A DNA stretch of 64,000 bases, from the NCBI GenBank assembly GCA_019894875.1, contig JAGXNR010000004.1:1-64000 (forward strand), in the 5' to 3' direction. Shown one piece after another: positions 35,885-45,172 of the stretch. The stretch comes from Promethearchaeota archaeon (GTDB lineage: Archaea; Asgardarchaeota; Lokiarchaeia; Sigynarchaeales; SOKP01). The stretch's first letter is position 1. Every line of letters begins with the position of its first letter. The notes under the pieces are model-generated. The model made no database searches, was not told the DNA's origin, and saw only the letters and a program-made list of their open reading frames with translations. Made by a program: the position numbers and the translations under genes.

Positions 35885-38116
35885 TTACCTTTTTTTAAAT
35901 TTAGAATATAATGCTTTATCTAATAATTTCCCAATTCTTTTAGCTAATTGTGTAGCAATTTCGTATCTTTCACCGTCAAGTAGATCGGGTTTATCTTTTG
36001 GAGTTTTATTAGCGCCAACTCTTTTATTTAAAACATCCAAGCTTAAATCGCTTACCAATTGCTTAATTTTTGCATAATCAGGTAAAATTATTTTGGGATC
36101 AAAAGATCTGATTTTTTCTACAGCAAAATTAAAAAACTCGCTCAGTAAATCTATGGGATCACCTTTTAATTCACTGTGAAGTTTAATATTTTCAATAGCG
36201 ATCTTAGAATCTTTTTCTTGCCAATACAGTTGATTCGGATTAATACCTGGACTAGTAATTCGCATAAGTGAACCCGTAATTCTCCTTTCAATCCAATTTA
36301 ATGTACTAAGTTCTTGTTTTTCACGTAGTTTCTTGGATTCTACTTCTTTCTCTTTTTCTTTTGCTTCAATTGTTAGTTCTACTTCCAATTTCCTTGTTTG
36401 TTCAACTTTTTCTAATCTCTTAACTAAGTCATAGCCAATACAATAAGATATGGGTGAGATTAGATCCGATTTTAATTTTAATGAGGCAATATCCTCGTAA
36501 ATCGGACTTACATTATTCTCTAATTCAGATACGCCCTCTTTTAAGGAGGTTTCGATAAGTCGTGCTAAAATAAACCCATTAACAAGGAACGGTTGATTTG
36601 AAGCATTTAAAACAATAACTAACTCTTCTTGCCGTTTGAAGATTCGTTCAATTATTAATTCTTCTAATTTAATTCTTACCCATTCTTCTGATTCTGTAGT
36701 GCCAAATATTTTTTTCAAGGCTAAGAGGTATAAGGATCTATCATTAGACACTTTAAAAAATAACTCAATTATTCGGCTAAGCTGCCTTAAAATTTTGGAT
36801 AGGATATAGAAAAAGATGTCTTTTGCGATTTCATTGATAATTTCATCAAATTCAAGAATAAATATTATGTGAGAATAATTCATTAATTTCAGTTCATTAA
36901 TAAACACTTTATCAATAATTTGCTTTTTTGTTTTATAATCTTCTATATCATTTTTATTAAGTTTTTGATCACTTAGCGCTAGGATGTCAAGTTTCTTTAG
37001 ATTGTATCTAGTCATATTTCTTTTTACGTTATCAGCTAAATCCTCATCTAAATTTAGTAAATAGGGAATATCAAAAACTCCGTACCTATTCAACATATAA
37101 ACTATTTCATCAAAACTAGATTCATTTAAGCATTGTAAATAGTAAATAAAATCATTCGGATTCTCCTTTAATTTTCTTACCAATATGAATTTTAAATAAT
37201 TAAGAATTTTTTTCTCAAACTGTTCATAGTTTATTTTTTCTTTTAGCCCATCCTCAATATTCTTTATTAAATCTTTTTTAATCTCGTTAGCAGCCTTGAA
37301 TGCTTTCATTCCTGGAATAGAAATAGGAAAACGATCAAAATTATAATCCACAACATGCCTTTTAATCATTCTTACTGGCATAGCTTCAATTTGTAATTCT
37401 CTATATGACTTAAACTCAAAATCTGAACGAAGTTTGCTTATAATTCTGCTCAGTGATGCCAATTCGATAAATTTATCTTCTTTTTCTTCTGATTCCAATT
37501 TTTTTTCAATATCAACAGAGATTTCCTTAAAAGCGGAACTTTCTTCCAAAATCTCTGTCTTAACGTTATTAACTAAGCCTATAAGATCACTAATTAAGTC
37601 ATAGAAATAAAATGGTGGATAATTCATTATAATTTCTTGTATTTCTTGTTCAATTCGACCCTCAATATCTTTAATCATTTTTTCTCTATCAATATCTTGG
37701 AGTTCGGGTGATCTTTCTTCAATTAATAAAGAGAGAAAACTATTTTCAAGGTCTATTATCTTATTTAGAAGGTTCACCTCTAATGAAAGTGAATTTTTTA
37801 AAAGGGTCTCTACTTCCTCAAATAGACTTTTCTTTTCATAAGATTCTAAATTTCTTGTTGAATCGAAAGTAAATTTACTTGAGTCTAAGGTACTTTTTAC
37901 TCTAATCCCTAAATTATGATATATATGAATTGTGGCTGTTGCAATTAATAGATCATTAAAAGTTGTATCTTTGCTGACGAGTTCAAAGATTTTACTCATA
38001 TCAGCCTCTCTTTTGAAATGGGAAATTATTAAATCAACTGTTTGAAAAAATCTAGATGTGCTTTCAACAGCAGTTGTTTTTCTCTTTACTCCACTTATCA
38101 TAGCTACTTCATCCAT
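35885..38116 (-). CDS. Large helical protein of unknown function (743 aa)
   Basis: I do not recognise this protein. It is almost entirely alpha-helical with no membrane segment, P-loop or metal motif. A globular N-terminal region (1-90) precedes long helices. A Lys/Glu-rich coiled coil lies at about 560-605 (EKVEQTRKLEVEL, EAKEKEKEVESKK), followed by a conserved-looking tail (PGINPNQLYWQEKD, near 635). It starts at ATG 38116, overlapping the 3' end of the 764-residue gene by 13 bp, so the two are translationally coupled and likely form a complex. Confidence 0.7.
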   Translation of the reverse strand: MDEVAMISGVKRKTTAVESTSRFFQTVDLIISHFKREADMSKIFELVSKDTTFNDLLIATATIHIYHNLGIRVKSTLDSSKFTFDSTRNLESYEKKSLFEEVETLLKNSLSLEVNLLNKIIDLENSFLSLLIEERSPELQDIDREKMIKDIEGRIEQEIQEIIMNYPPFYFYDLISDLIGLVNNVKTEILEESSAFKEISVDIEKKLESEEKEDKFIELASLSRIISKLRSDFEFKSYRELQIEAMPVRMIKRHVVDYNFDRFPISIPGMKAFKAANEIKKDLIKNIEDGLKEKINYEQFEKKILNYLKFILVRKLKENPNDFIYYLQCLNESSFDEIVYMLNRYGVFDIPYLLNLDEDLADNVKRNMTRYNLKKLDILALSDQKLNKNDIEDYKTKKQIIDKVFINELKLMNYSHIIFILEFDEIINEIAKDIFFYILSKILRQLSRIIELFFKVSNDRSLYLLALKKIFGTTESEEWVRIKLEELIIERIFKRQEELVIVLNASNQPFLVNGFILARLIETSLKEGVSELENNVSPIYEDIASLKLKSDLISPISYCIGYDLVKRLEKVEQTRKLEVELTIEAKEKEKEVESKKLREKQELSTLNWIERRITGSLMRITSPGINPNQLYWQEKDSKIAIENIKLHSELKGDPIDLLSEFFNFAVEKIRSFDPKIILPDYAKIKQLVSDLSLDVLNKRVGANKTPKDKPDLLDGERYEIATQLAKRIGKLLDKALYSKFKKR

Positions 38117-40398
38117 TCCCTGTAGACTTCTTTAAAATTATCTGATAACTCAAAACGAACATTATTATGCCAAAACTTAAAATCAATTACATGAAAAAGA
38201 TCTCCCTTAAATAATTCCTTTTCCTCATTAGTTAAATTATGCTTTAAGATTAAAGAAAGTGGTCTAGGGATAAGTTTTGAAAAGTATTTTAGAAAGATAT
38301 TTTCCATATATTCATAATAGGTATCATTATTGTTAATACTAAAGAAATTAATCGGAACTCCTTGTTCAATTTGAAATTCGATTCTACCAGTTGCTTCTTT
38401 GATTTTGCTCTTAACATATTTTGGGAATTCTTCATTAATTCCTAAGCTTAATTCATATTGCTTGTAAAAATCAACCAATTTACCTTTTTCTTCAGCATCG
38501 GAAATTCCTGCGATATAATTGTCCAAGAATTCTAAAAATTTATTAAGTTTCTGTTCATTATTTTCGCGATCTTCAAAATATTCTAAGAAATTTGTATAAA
38601 TCTCTGTTAAAGTCCAATCTCTTCTCTCTTCAATTTTTAGAAATCTTTTAGAATAATCATTTATCCACTCTAAAACATATGATTTCCATTCTAAGTTAAT
38701 TCCACCTATCCTTTTCTCTAAGAAGCGATAGAATTTATTAGCGAAACTAATAGGATCTTGTATATCACTTCCGAATTCATCTTTAATAAACCGGTTAATT
38801 GTTGAGTGCCTTAAAATATAACTCAATAAGTAGTTTAACTCACTCGAGAATTTTTTAAATTTATCTAAATGAAATTTGATGAGATTGACATCCTGATCTA
38901 TTTGAATTTCAGCAAAGGAAACAAGGTCTTCTATCTTCAAACGAATAGTATCAAAAAAAGTGTCAATGTTATTATTAACAAGATTACGGAACTCTACAAT
39001 TACCTTTTTTTCATCAAAAGTTTTTGATAACGTGATTGATTGAACTTCTATTAAATTAAAAAGATGATCTGTAAATTTCTGTATTAAATTTAATCCTAAA
39101 ATCTTTGCCGGTTTTTGTTCTTTATTAAATTGAATCTTAAGATTTTCTATTAATTCAATTGTTAGTGTTCTTAATCGACGACGAGAAAGATATGCAGGAA
39201 AGGCTCTTCTAATCATGTCTAAGCTTCTTTTTACAATTTCTGAAAAATAATTAAATACCGATTTTAATTCTGAAATCCTTAAATTCTCCTTTTGAATAAC
39301 GGATTGATTAATAAACTTAATTATGATTTCACATATTTCTTTAAAATCCTCATTCTCTAAATTTCCTTTATTTGTGATAAAAAGAGTGTAGTTTTCTAAT
39401 AACAATGATAAATTTCCCATTTCCCCTGAAGCTAGAAAATCATATGAGTACTCCATAAATTTGTTTAAATAACTCTCTAAGGCTAATAAAATCCTAGAGG
39501 TTCGAGAGATTAACCATTCTCCAGTTTGAGGTTCTTTGGAAACATCAATCTCATATCGGATATTTCTAATAATATACTTTACTAATACATCTTGATATTC
39601 ATCCAATGTTCCCATATTTGCTAAATTAATAAGACTTGATCCAAGGTTTAGTGTCTTATCAACTATGAAATTCGCACTAGGTTCAGAGATCGAATATTTG
39701 AGATGCTCCAGTGCCTCTTGACCCTCAAAAGGCATTTTAACTTTTTCGTATCTGCTATTTAATAAATTAATTTCAATAGGTTTTTTATACCTTAAAATTT
39801 CTACATCTGATATGATTCTCGCATAAGTGTTTAACATTTCCTTTTCTGTTGGGAGTGATGTACTTAACCCAATCAATTTTTTATTCCATTTATCTTCGAT
39901 TAAATCCCCAAAAAGTTTTTTACTGAACCTTGAAGCGAACTTGTTATAGAATATTTGTTTATTAATGTTAGAAAGATCAGGTCGATCCGCAAATTCTTCA
40001 ACTTCATAAAAAAGCTTGCTTATATTATTCATCGATTTATTTGATTTATGAACATCCAAATACCCAGTTTCTGGTTTTAAAGCAAGGAGCAAACTTTCAC
40101 ATTCTTTAAACTCTCCGGGGATAAATATCATTGATTTAGGGAAAATCTGTGTTTTAGCAGCTTTTTCATCAAGATTATATAAATCAAATTCAATACTAAA
40201 CACCTCTGCTCCTGTGTAATCCCTCAATATTGCATTGTACATAGCTAAATATTTTATAACCTCTTGTGAGAGTTCATTGATTTTTTCTCTTGTTAATCTC
40301 CCAGGACCAATAACATCTCCCGCAATAAGATCATTTGGGGATGAGTATCCAAAAATTAAAGAGAATTGGTAATTAATAGATTCTCGTGTAGTAATCAT
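38104..40398 (-). CDS. Large helical protein of unknown function (764 aa)
   Basis: This protein is also unrecognised. Residues 1-130 look like a mixed alpha/beta domain (SLIFGYSSPNDLIAGDVIG near 13-31; SMIFIPGEFKECESLLLAL near 88-106). The remainder is a long array of amphipathic helices with no transmembrane segment, signal peptide or ATPase motif. It is first in a two-gene operon with the 743-residue protein, with coupled translation. The two have similar length and helical layout but no obvious sequence repeat. A divergent roadblock gene lies 291 bp upstream, so a link to small-GTPase biology is possible but unproved. Confidence 0.7.
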   Translation of the reverse strand: MITTRESINYQFSLIFGYSSPNDLIAGDVIGPGRLTREKINELSQEVIKYLAMYNAILRDYTGAEVFSIEFDLYNLDEKAAKTQIFPKSMIFIPGEFKECESLLLALKPETGYLDVHKSNKSMNNISKLFYEVEEFADRPDLSNINKQIFYNKFASRFSKKLFGDLIEDKWNKKLIGLSTSLPTEKEMLNTYARIISDVEILRYKKPIEINLLNSRYEKVKMPFEGQEALEHLKYSISEPSANFIVDKTLNLGSSLINLANMGTLDEYQDVLVKYIIRNIRYEIDVSKEPQTGEWLISRTSRILLALESYLNKFMEYSYDFLASGEMGNLSLLLENYTLFITNKGNLENEDFKEICEIIIKFINQSVIQKENLRISELKSVFNYFSEIVKRSLDMIRRAFPAYLSRRRLRTLTIELIENLKIQFNKEQKPAKILGLNLIQKFTDHLFNLIEVQSITLSKTFDEKKVIVEFRNLVNNNIDTFFDTIRLKIEDLVSFAEIQIDQDVNLIKFHLDKFKKFSSELNYLLSYILRHSTINRFIKDEFGSDIQDPISFANKFYRFLEKRIGGINLEWKSYVLEWINDYSKRFLKIEERRDWTLTEIYTNFLEYFEDRENNEQKLNKFLEFLDNYIAGISDAEEKGKLVDFYKQYELSLGINEEFPKYVKSKIKEATGRIEFQIEQGVPINFFSINNNDTYYEYMENIFLKYFSKLIPRPLSLILKHNLTNEEKELFKGDLFHVIDFKFWHNNVRFELSDNFKEVYREWMK

Positions 40399-40689
40399 AA
40401 TTTCTGTAATAACAAATATTAGTTTCTTATTCTAAAAACTAATAGTAATTAATCTTTTTAAATGAATTTAAACAAAATTTTGGGATTATTTTAAATTTTT
40501 TTAAGTTTATATACTATTAAAATTTGCTTTTGATTGATAAGTTGTTATAACACATAGATCTCCTTAATAAATCCTCCTTTTTAATCTGCTTTTCTCACAT
40601 AATATAAAAATAAAAATATAATAAGTAAAATTATTATTATAATTATAATAATTTATAAAAATTCCTTCAACCATTAAAGGTGTAGGCTT

Positions 40690-41094
40690 ATACAGTTTGG
40701 ATCCGATTTAGGAATAAATCAAGAAGACATAGAGAAAATTAGTCCTCAAATTACGTTTATAACATCTAATGCAGATATTGAAGCGATTGCGCTAGTAAGT
40801 TCTGAAGGCTACCAGATCGCATTTTCCGCATTACCCCAGTATCAAGTAGATGGAGATCAATTTTGCGGACTTGCAAGTGCATTATTAATGACAGGTAGAT
40901 CTACAATTCAAACATTATTTCAGGAGGATTTAAGCGAAGTCATTGTTAGGGCAGAAAATGGCTATATTATCATTACTAACGCCGGAAGGTTAGTTATAGT
41001 ATGTGCGGGGACGATTATCGACACCTTGATGAAATCTGTAAAAGTCATGCGCATTGCCGCTAAGAATCTTTATAAAATATTCGAGGATAGATAG
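40690..41094 (+). CDS. Roadblock/LC7 protein with apparent AUA start
   Basis: The complete frame encodes about 134 residues with one roadblock fold: a leading helix (QEDIEKISPQITFI), strand pair ADIEAIALVSSEGYQIA, central helix FCGLASALLMTGRSTIQTL, then EDLSEVIVRAENGYIIITNAGRLVIVCA and a C-terminal helix. No ATG, GTG or TTG precedes the first half; the first ATG (40888) would delete half the fold. ATA at 40690 lies 7 nt after GGTG (40679-40682), a good Shine-Dalgarno spacing. A one-base deletion near TTG 40698 is the alternative. It probably regulates a small GTPase. Confidence 0.72.
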   Translation: MQFGSDLGINQEDIEKISPQITFITSNADIEAIALVSSEGYQIAFSALPQYQVDGDQFCGLASALLMTGRSTIQTLFQEDLSEVIVRAENGYIIITNAGRLVIVCAGTIIDTLMKSVKVMRIAAKNLYKIFEDR

Positions 41095-41238
41095 AACTTC
41101 TTTTTAGTAATTTTTTATATACACAAAATTCTAACTCCTTTAAACATTGTTGATAGGTATCTAGCATCTATTTTTGAATATTATAAAAATATCAAATGAA
41201 AAAAGTTAACTTTTTAAGCCATAGAATAAGATAATCAA

Positions 41239-41248
41239 TATAATTAAA
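41239..41248 (+). promoter_or_regulatory. TATA-like box before the structured RNA
   Basis: TATAATTAAA lies about 20-25 nt upstream of the first base of the folded element at 41258-41265, the spacing expected of an archaeal promoter for an independent RNA gene. Confidence 0.4.
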
Positions 41249-41257
41249 ATATCCTTA

Positions 41258-41348
41258 AAGTAATGTCCTATGACACGAGCTAAAAACCTTATGTGGTGTT
41301 GGCAGTGGCCTTGGCGTGGCGATAACGCCTTAGCATAGGACTTGACTT
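41258..41348 (+). ncRNA. Candidate structured non-coding RNA
   Basis: The segment is much more GC-rich than its surroundings. GTCCTAT (41265-41271) pairs with ATAGGAC (41335-41341), GCTAA (41279-41283) with TTAGC (41330-41334), leaving a 7-nt one-sided bulge. GGCGT (41313-41317) pairs with ACGCC (41325-41329). AAGT (41258-41261) pairs with ACTT (41345-41348) across a 3x3 internal loop. The result is a junction RNA of about 90 nt. It does not match a tRNA, C/D or H/ACA guide, SRP or RNase P RNA that I know. It is either an independent ncRNA or a leader element of trpB. Confidence 0.55.
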
Positions 41349-41474
41349 AATGTAAACTTACTTCTTTTCTTGGTTTTACCTTTTCATAAATCAACTTTAT
41401 ATCTTTGATGTGCATTAATCTATTGATATCCAATAATTTAATGATACACATTTAATATAAAGAAACAATAATAT

Positions 41475-42890
41475 GTGTTAAAGAAAATGACAGATTATTT
41501 TAAAGCAAGGATAAGCTTGGAACCAAGTGAGGTTCCAAAGGAATGGATAAATATAATACCCGATTTACCAACTCCTATGACGCCTTTGGTTAATCCAATG
41601 GATGGAAAACCTGCTCCGCCAGAAATGGCGTTTGCTATTTTTCCCAAAGAATGTGTATTGCAAGAAGTTTCACAAGAGAGAACAATTCCTATCCCAAATG
41701 AGTTAAGAGAGATTTATGCTAAAACGTATAGACCAACACCTCTCCATCGCGCTTTAGGTTTAGAACGGGAATTAGGAATAGAAGGAGATAACATAAAAAT
41801 CTTTTATAAGAATGAATCAACATCTCCTACTGGATCACATAAACCTAATACAGCTATAGCTCAAGCATTTTATGCCAAGAAAGATGGGCTAGAAGAATTA
41901 GTTACTGAAACTGGTGCAGGACAATGGGGTTCAGGTTTAGCCTATGGATGTAATTTATTTGACATCAAATGTACAGTTTACATGGTAAGAGCAAGTTTTA
42001 TACAAAAACCAGGAAGAAAAATCTTAATGAGATCCTATGGTGCCGAAGTACACGCAAGTCCTTCAAGGTTTACGGAATCTGGAAAACTATTTTTAGGAAA
42101 AGATCCTGATCATCCTGGGAGCCTAGGAGTTGCAATCTCAGAAGCTATTGAACATAGTATGAGTAGTGATAAAATCAGGTATTCTTTAGGAAGCGTGGTT
42201 AATTTTGTGCTTTTACATCAAACGGTTATTGGACAAGAAGCAAAGATACAATTGAATAAAGTGGGAATTGATAATCCAGATATAATAATTGGTTGTATGG
42301 GTGGTGGATCTAACTTCGCGGGATTAATGATTCCTTTTGCCAGAGACAAATTGACTGGAGTTAACTCAGAAATAGAGATTATTGGAGTAGAACCACGAGC
42401 ATGCCCTAGTGTTTGTAAGGGAGAATATCGCTGGGATTTTGGAGATGCCGCAATGAAAGGACCTATCGCAAAAATGCACACCTTAGGTCATACGTTTATT
42501 CCTAGTCCGATTCATGCGGGGGGATTAAGATATCATGGAATTGCTCCTATTGTTTCAATTTTGTATAATAGTAAGATAATTTCTGCTGTTATGCATCATC
42601 AAACAGAAGTTATTAAAGCGGGAATCCAATTTGCAAAAACAGAAGGTATTCTCCCTGCACCTGAAACAGCTCATGCGATAAAAGAAGCCATCGATCAAGC
42701 TATAAAAGCTAAAGAAAACAACGAAAAGAAAGTAATTCTTTTTAATTTTAGTGGTCATGGATATTTTGATTTACTAGCTTATAAAGAGTATATGACAGGT
42801 GCATTAGAGAACTATGAATTACCAACTGAAAGCATCAAAAAAGCACTAGAATCCGAAGAAATGCCAAATATCAATGAATCAGAATTTTAA
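41475..42890 (+). CDS. trpB: Tryptophan synthase beta chain, TrpB2 type
   Basis: The 471-residue enzyme (GTG 41475 or ATG 41487) is a TrpB2-class, PLP-dependent tryptophan synthase beta subunit. The PLP lysine is K123 in TGSHKPNTA, with ETGAGQWGSG near 144 and the phosphate-binding GGGSNF near 276. The length and N-terminal extension with RPTPLHRALGLE are typical of TrpB2, which often works without TrpA. TrpA and other trp genes are absent here. It condenses indole (or O-phosphoserine in some homologs) with serine. Monocistronic, followed by a T-rich terminator. Confidence 0.94.
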   Translation: MLKKMTDYFKARISLEPSEVPKEWINIIPDLPTPMTPLVNPMDGKPAPPEMAFAIFPKECVLQEVSQERTIPIPNELREIYAKTYRPTPLHRALGLERELGIEGDNIKIFYKNESTSPTGSHKPNTAIAQAFYAKKDGLEELVTETGAGQWGSGLAYGCNLFDIKCTVYMVRASFIQKPGRKILMRSYGAEVHASPSRFTESGKLFLGKDPDHPGSLGVAISEAIEHSMSSDKIRYSLGSVVNFVLLHQTVIGQEAKIQLNKVGIDNPDIIIGCMGGGSNFAGLMIPFARDKLTGVNSEIEIIGVEPRACPSVCKGEYRWDFGDAAMKGPIAKMHTLGHTFIPSPIHAGGLRYHGIAPIVSILYNSKIISAVMHHQTEVIKAGIQFAKTEGILPAPETAHAIKEAIDQAIKAKENNEKKVILFNFSGHGYFDLLAYKEYMTGALENYELPTESIKKALESEEMPNINESEF

Positions 42891-42904
42891 TTCAATACTA
42901 TCTC

Positions 42905-42923
42905 TTTTTTTTTTAATTTTTTT
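42905..42923 (+). terminator. T-tract terminator of trpB
   Basis: A run of ten T, then AA and seven T, begins 15 bp after the trpB stop. This is a typical archaeal intrinsic terminator. Confidence 0.55.
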
Positions 42924-42999
42924 ATAAAATTTTGATATAGAGAAAATCTTAAAATTTAGGAATGCTTAAAATATTAAAATTTAATGAGTTTGGTTATTA

Positions 43000-44067
43000 G
43001 TGAATATAACTTCGGTTATAATTATATGTTTTCTTTATTCTTATGGCTTAATTCTGCTTTATATCACTTGTTTAACAAGAAAGAAAGGTGATAAAGGAGC
43101 GTTCATTAATAATGCAGCAAATTCTATAGTTTTCATAATTTCAATTACCATAAATTTAATTCTTATTAATATAATAAATCCTCTCAGCGCTCAATTTGTA
43201 GCTTTTCCGTTTGATTTCTTAATGGTTGGTTTTATTATTTTATTCATTCCACTTTTTTATATTCTAGTAGTTAAAGAAAAGAGGAATGTTAATAAAGGAA
43301 AGAGTTCAATAGAGGATTTTAGCCCTAGGGCAACAAATTTGCCATTAAAATATGATATATATAGAAAATTAACTCATTTAGTTGTTCTTGGCATCATTTT
43401 TTTCTATTTTACTCTCGGATTTCTAATTCAAAATTTTTTCATTTATATTTTAGATTTCTTGCCAAATTTTTTTATTAATATGTTTGACATTGGTGATAAT
43501 ATAATGATTTTTACCCAAAACTTAGTGGTTTTCTTGGTAGGGGTGTCTCTAATAGGATTGCTAACGGCAGATTTTATTAGAATTCTAAAACCAAAATATT
43601 ACCCCCTAAAGGTAGTAAATCAGATATTGAAGAAAAAAGAATTATATATGAGATTTGGGCCCCATATTTCTATGAGCATTGGTTGTTTTTCAATAATTCT
43701 TCTTTATGGTTTAATTCAACCCATTGGTCCAATGATAATTTGTACATCAATGGCTATGGCAGTATTAGGGGATACATCATCTAATTTGATTGGTAGGGTA
43801 ATAGGGAAGAAAAAAATCCGAAATACTGAAAAAACTTTTGAAGGTTTAATTGCTGGCGTCGTTGTAGCCTTTATATTTGGGCTTATCATTTTGGGCTTGT
43901 TGCAAAATTATTATTTGCTTGGAAACTTTGGATTATTTTTTATTCCGTTGCTAGGCTCTATTATTATTGGTTTAATCGATTACTTAGATCTTGAAATTGA
44001 TGATAACCTCTCTTATATTTTTATCATTTCAACAGTATTATTTTTTAGTACCATTTGGATATTCTAA
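43000..44067 (+). CDS. Dolichol/phytol kinase-like membrane protein
   Basis: The 355-residue membrane protein has about eight to nine helices and the CTP-dependent polyprenol kinase / CDP-transferase-like motif. DIYRKLTHLVVLG is near 117, VLGDTSSNLIGRVIGKKKI near 252-270 and a KTFEGLIAG near 276. These resemble dolichol kinase (Sec59) and phytol kinase (VTE5). It probably phosphorylates an isoprenoid alcohol at the membrane, relevant to lipid or glycan carriers. It starts at GTG 43000. It is followed 57 bp later by pyrI. Confidence 0.78.
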   Translation: MNITSVIIICFLYSYGLILLYITCLTRKKGDKGAFINNAANSIVFIISITINLILINIINPLSAQFVAFPFDFLMVGFIILFIPLFYILVVKEKRNVNKGKSSIEDFSPRATNLPLKYDIYRKLTHLVVLGIIFFYFTLGFLIQNFFIYILDFLPNFFINMFDIGDNIMIFTQNLVVFLVGVSLIGLLTADFIRILKPKYYPLKVVNQILKKKELYMRFGPHISMSIGCFSIILLYGLIQPIGPMIICTSMAMAVLGDTSSNLIGRVIGKKKIRNTEKTFEGLIAGVVVAFIFGLIILGLLQNYYLLGNFGLFFIPLLGSIIIGLIDYLDLEIDDNLSYIFIISTVLFFSTIWIF

Positions 44068-44124
44068 ACCAAGGTAATTAAGTAGGAATTAACAAAACAT
44101 TTTTCAATTAAGCTGATTTAAATT

Positions 44125-44631
44125 ATGAAAATGATGGAAGAAAAATTAAAAATAGTAAAAATTACGAAAGGGACCGTTATCGATCATATTGATGCGGGTT
44201 ATGCTTTAACAATTCTAAATCTAACAGGTCTTGATGAAGTTAAAAATTTAATAACTATAGGTGTTAATGTCTCTTCTAAGAAATTTAACACTAAAGACAT
44301 CATCAAAATCGAGAACGTATTTCTAAATGAAACTCAAATGCAACAAATTTCAATACTCTCCCCAAATGCTACTATCTCTTTAATTGAAGACAATAAGGTG
44401 ATTGAGAAAAAAAAGGTAAAATTACCAAATATAATAAAAAAACTTATACTTTGTGTTAATCAAACCTGTATTTCAAATTCAGATGAACCAATATCAACCG
44501 AGTTTAAAGTTCTTGTAGAAAAACCGTTAAAAATTCAGTGTATCTATTGTGAACGTATTTATATATTAGAAGAAATAGTATTCACCTCTAAAGAAAAAAA
44601 GGAAAAAATTGTCAAACAGCGCATTCTATGA
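44125..44631 (+). CDS. pyrI: Aspartate carbamoyltransferase regulatory chain PyrI
   Basis: The 168-residue protein matches PyrI. The N-terminal allosteric domain has GTVIDHIDAGYAL (16-28) that binds nucleotides, and the C-terminal zinc domain has cysteines 110, 115, 139 and 142. PyrI pairs with PyrB to form allosteric ATCase, the first committed step of pyrimidine synthesis. PyrB is not in this window, which is unusual since the two genes are usually adjacent. Starts at 44125, 44131 or 44134 are all possible. Confidence 0.92.
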   Translation: MKMMEEKLKIVKITKGTVIDHIDAGYALTILNLTGLDEVKNLITIGVNVSSKKFNTKDIIKIENVFLNETQMQQISILSPNATISLIEDNKVIEKKKVKLPNIIKKLILCVNQTCISNSDEPISTEFKVLVEKPLKIQCIYCERIYILEEIVFTSKEKKEKIVKQRIL

Positions 44632-44652
44632 TGAGGAATTATTCAAAAGTTA

Positions 44653-45102
44653 TTAGATAAATAACTCTAGTATTGAAGAGAAATCTGGAATAAAAAATAG
44701 TATTGTGTGAATAAAAACACCACATATCATAAACATAAAGAAAAATATCCCTATACCAGGTAATAATATCTTCTTCCAGTTCCATTCTTCTTTATCATAT
44801 TCATATTTTAAAATGAAAAAGCTTACGATAAAAGGAAAGAGAAACCACCATATTAACATCCATAAAAATAAAAACCATCCGATTAATCCAAAAATTAATC
44901 TCCCAATAATAGCACTTAAAGCACCAGTTATAGCTCTGATCCAATAAAGTTTTGTTTCTTTTTCTAGTCGCAGATCTAATTCTGTTGCAGGAGCTTTTAC
45001 TATTTTTTCTTCCTTAGTTGTTTTTTTTTTAAATTCTTTCTGTTTCTCCTTTATTAACTTCAACCTTCTTTTTCTAATATCCACTTTCTTACGCTTTCCC
45101 AT
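44653..45102 (-). CDS. Small membrane protein with basic N-terminus
   Basis: From the likely start ATG 45102 the protein is 149 residues: a lysine/arginine-rich cytoplasmic segment (MGKRKKVDIRKRRLKLIKEKQ), then three hydrophobic helices (about 58-90, 94-104, 115-145). A longer frame up to 45237 would overlap the divergent rqcH gene and is unlikely. No family is recognised. The gene ends 21 bp from pyrI, convergently. Confidence 0.55.
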   Translation of the reverse strand: MGKRKKVDIRKRRLKLIKEKQKEFKKKTTKEEKIVKAPATELDLRLEKETKLYWIRAITGALSAIIGRLIFGLIGWFLFLWMLIWWFLFPFIVSFFILKYEYDKEEWNWKKILLPGIGIFFFMFMICGVFIHTILFFIPDFSSILELFI

Positions 45103-45172
45103 ATTACTAATATAAATATTATTTACTATAAAAATAATTATATATCTTGATAAACTAAAAACTAGACAAAAT

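Larger units (their letters stand above)
41095..41474 (+). other. Gene-free region with structured RNA candidate
   Basis: Between the roadblock gene and trpB lies 380 bp without a protein gene. It holds the GC-rich folded element at 41258-41348 (listed separately), a T-rich stretch 41358-41386 that may terminate it, and a TATA-like TTTAATATAAAG (41452-41463) just before trpB. Confidence 0.55.

Noticed and set aside
40618..40665. AT-only repeat-like stretch (attatt units)
   Set aside because: Low-complexity sequence in a promoter region; not a true repeat array.
41395..41474. Tryptophan riboswitch or attenuator directly before trpB
   Set aside because: No leader peptide with tryptophan codons; a TATA-like box at 41452-41463 suggests the transcript starts close to the start codon.
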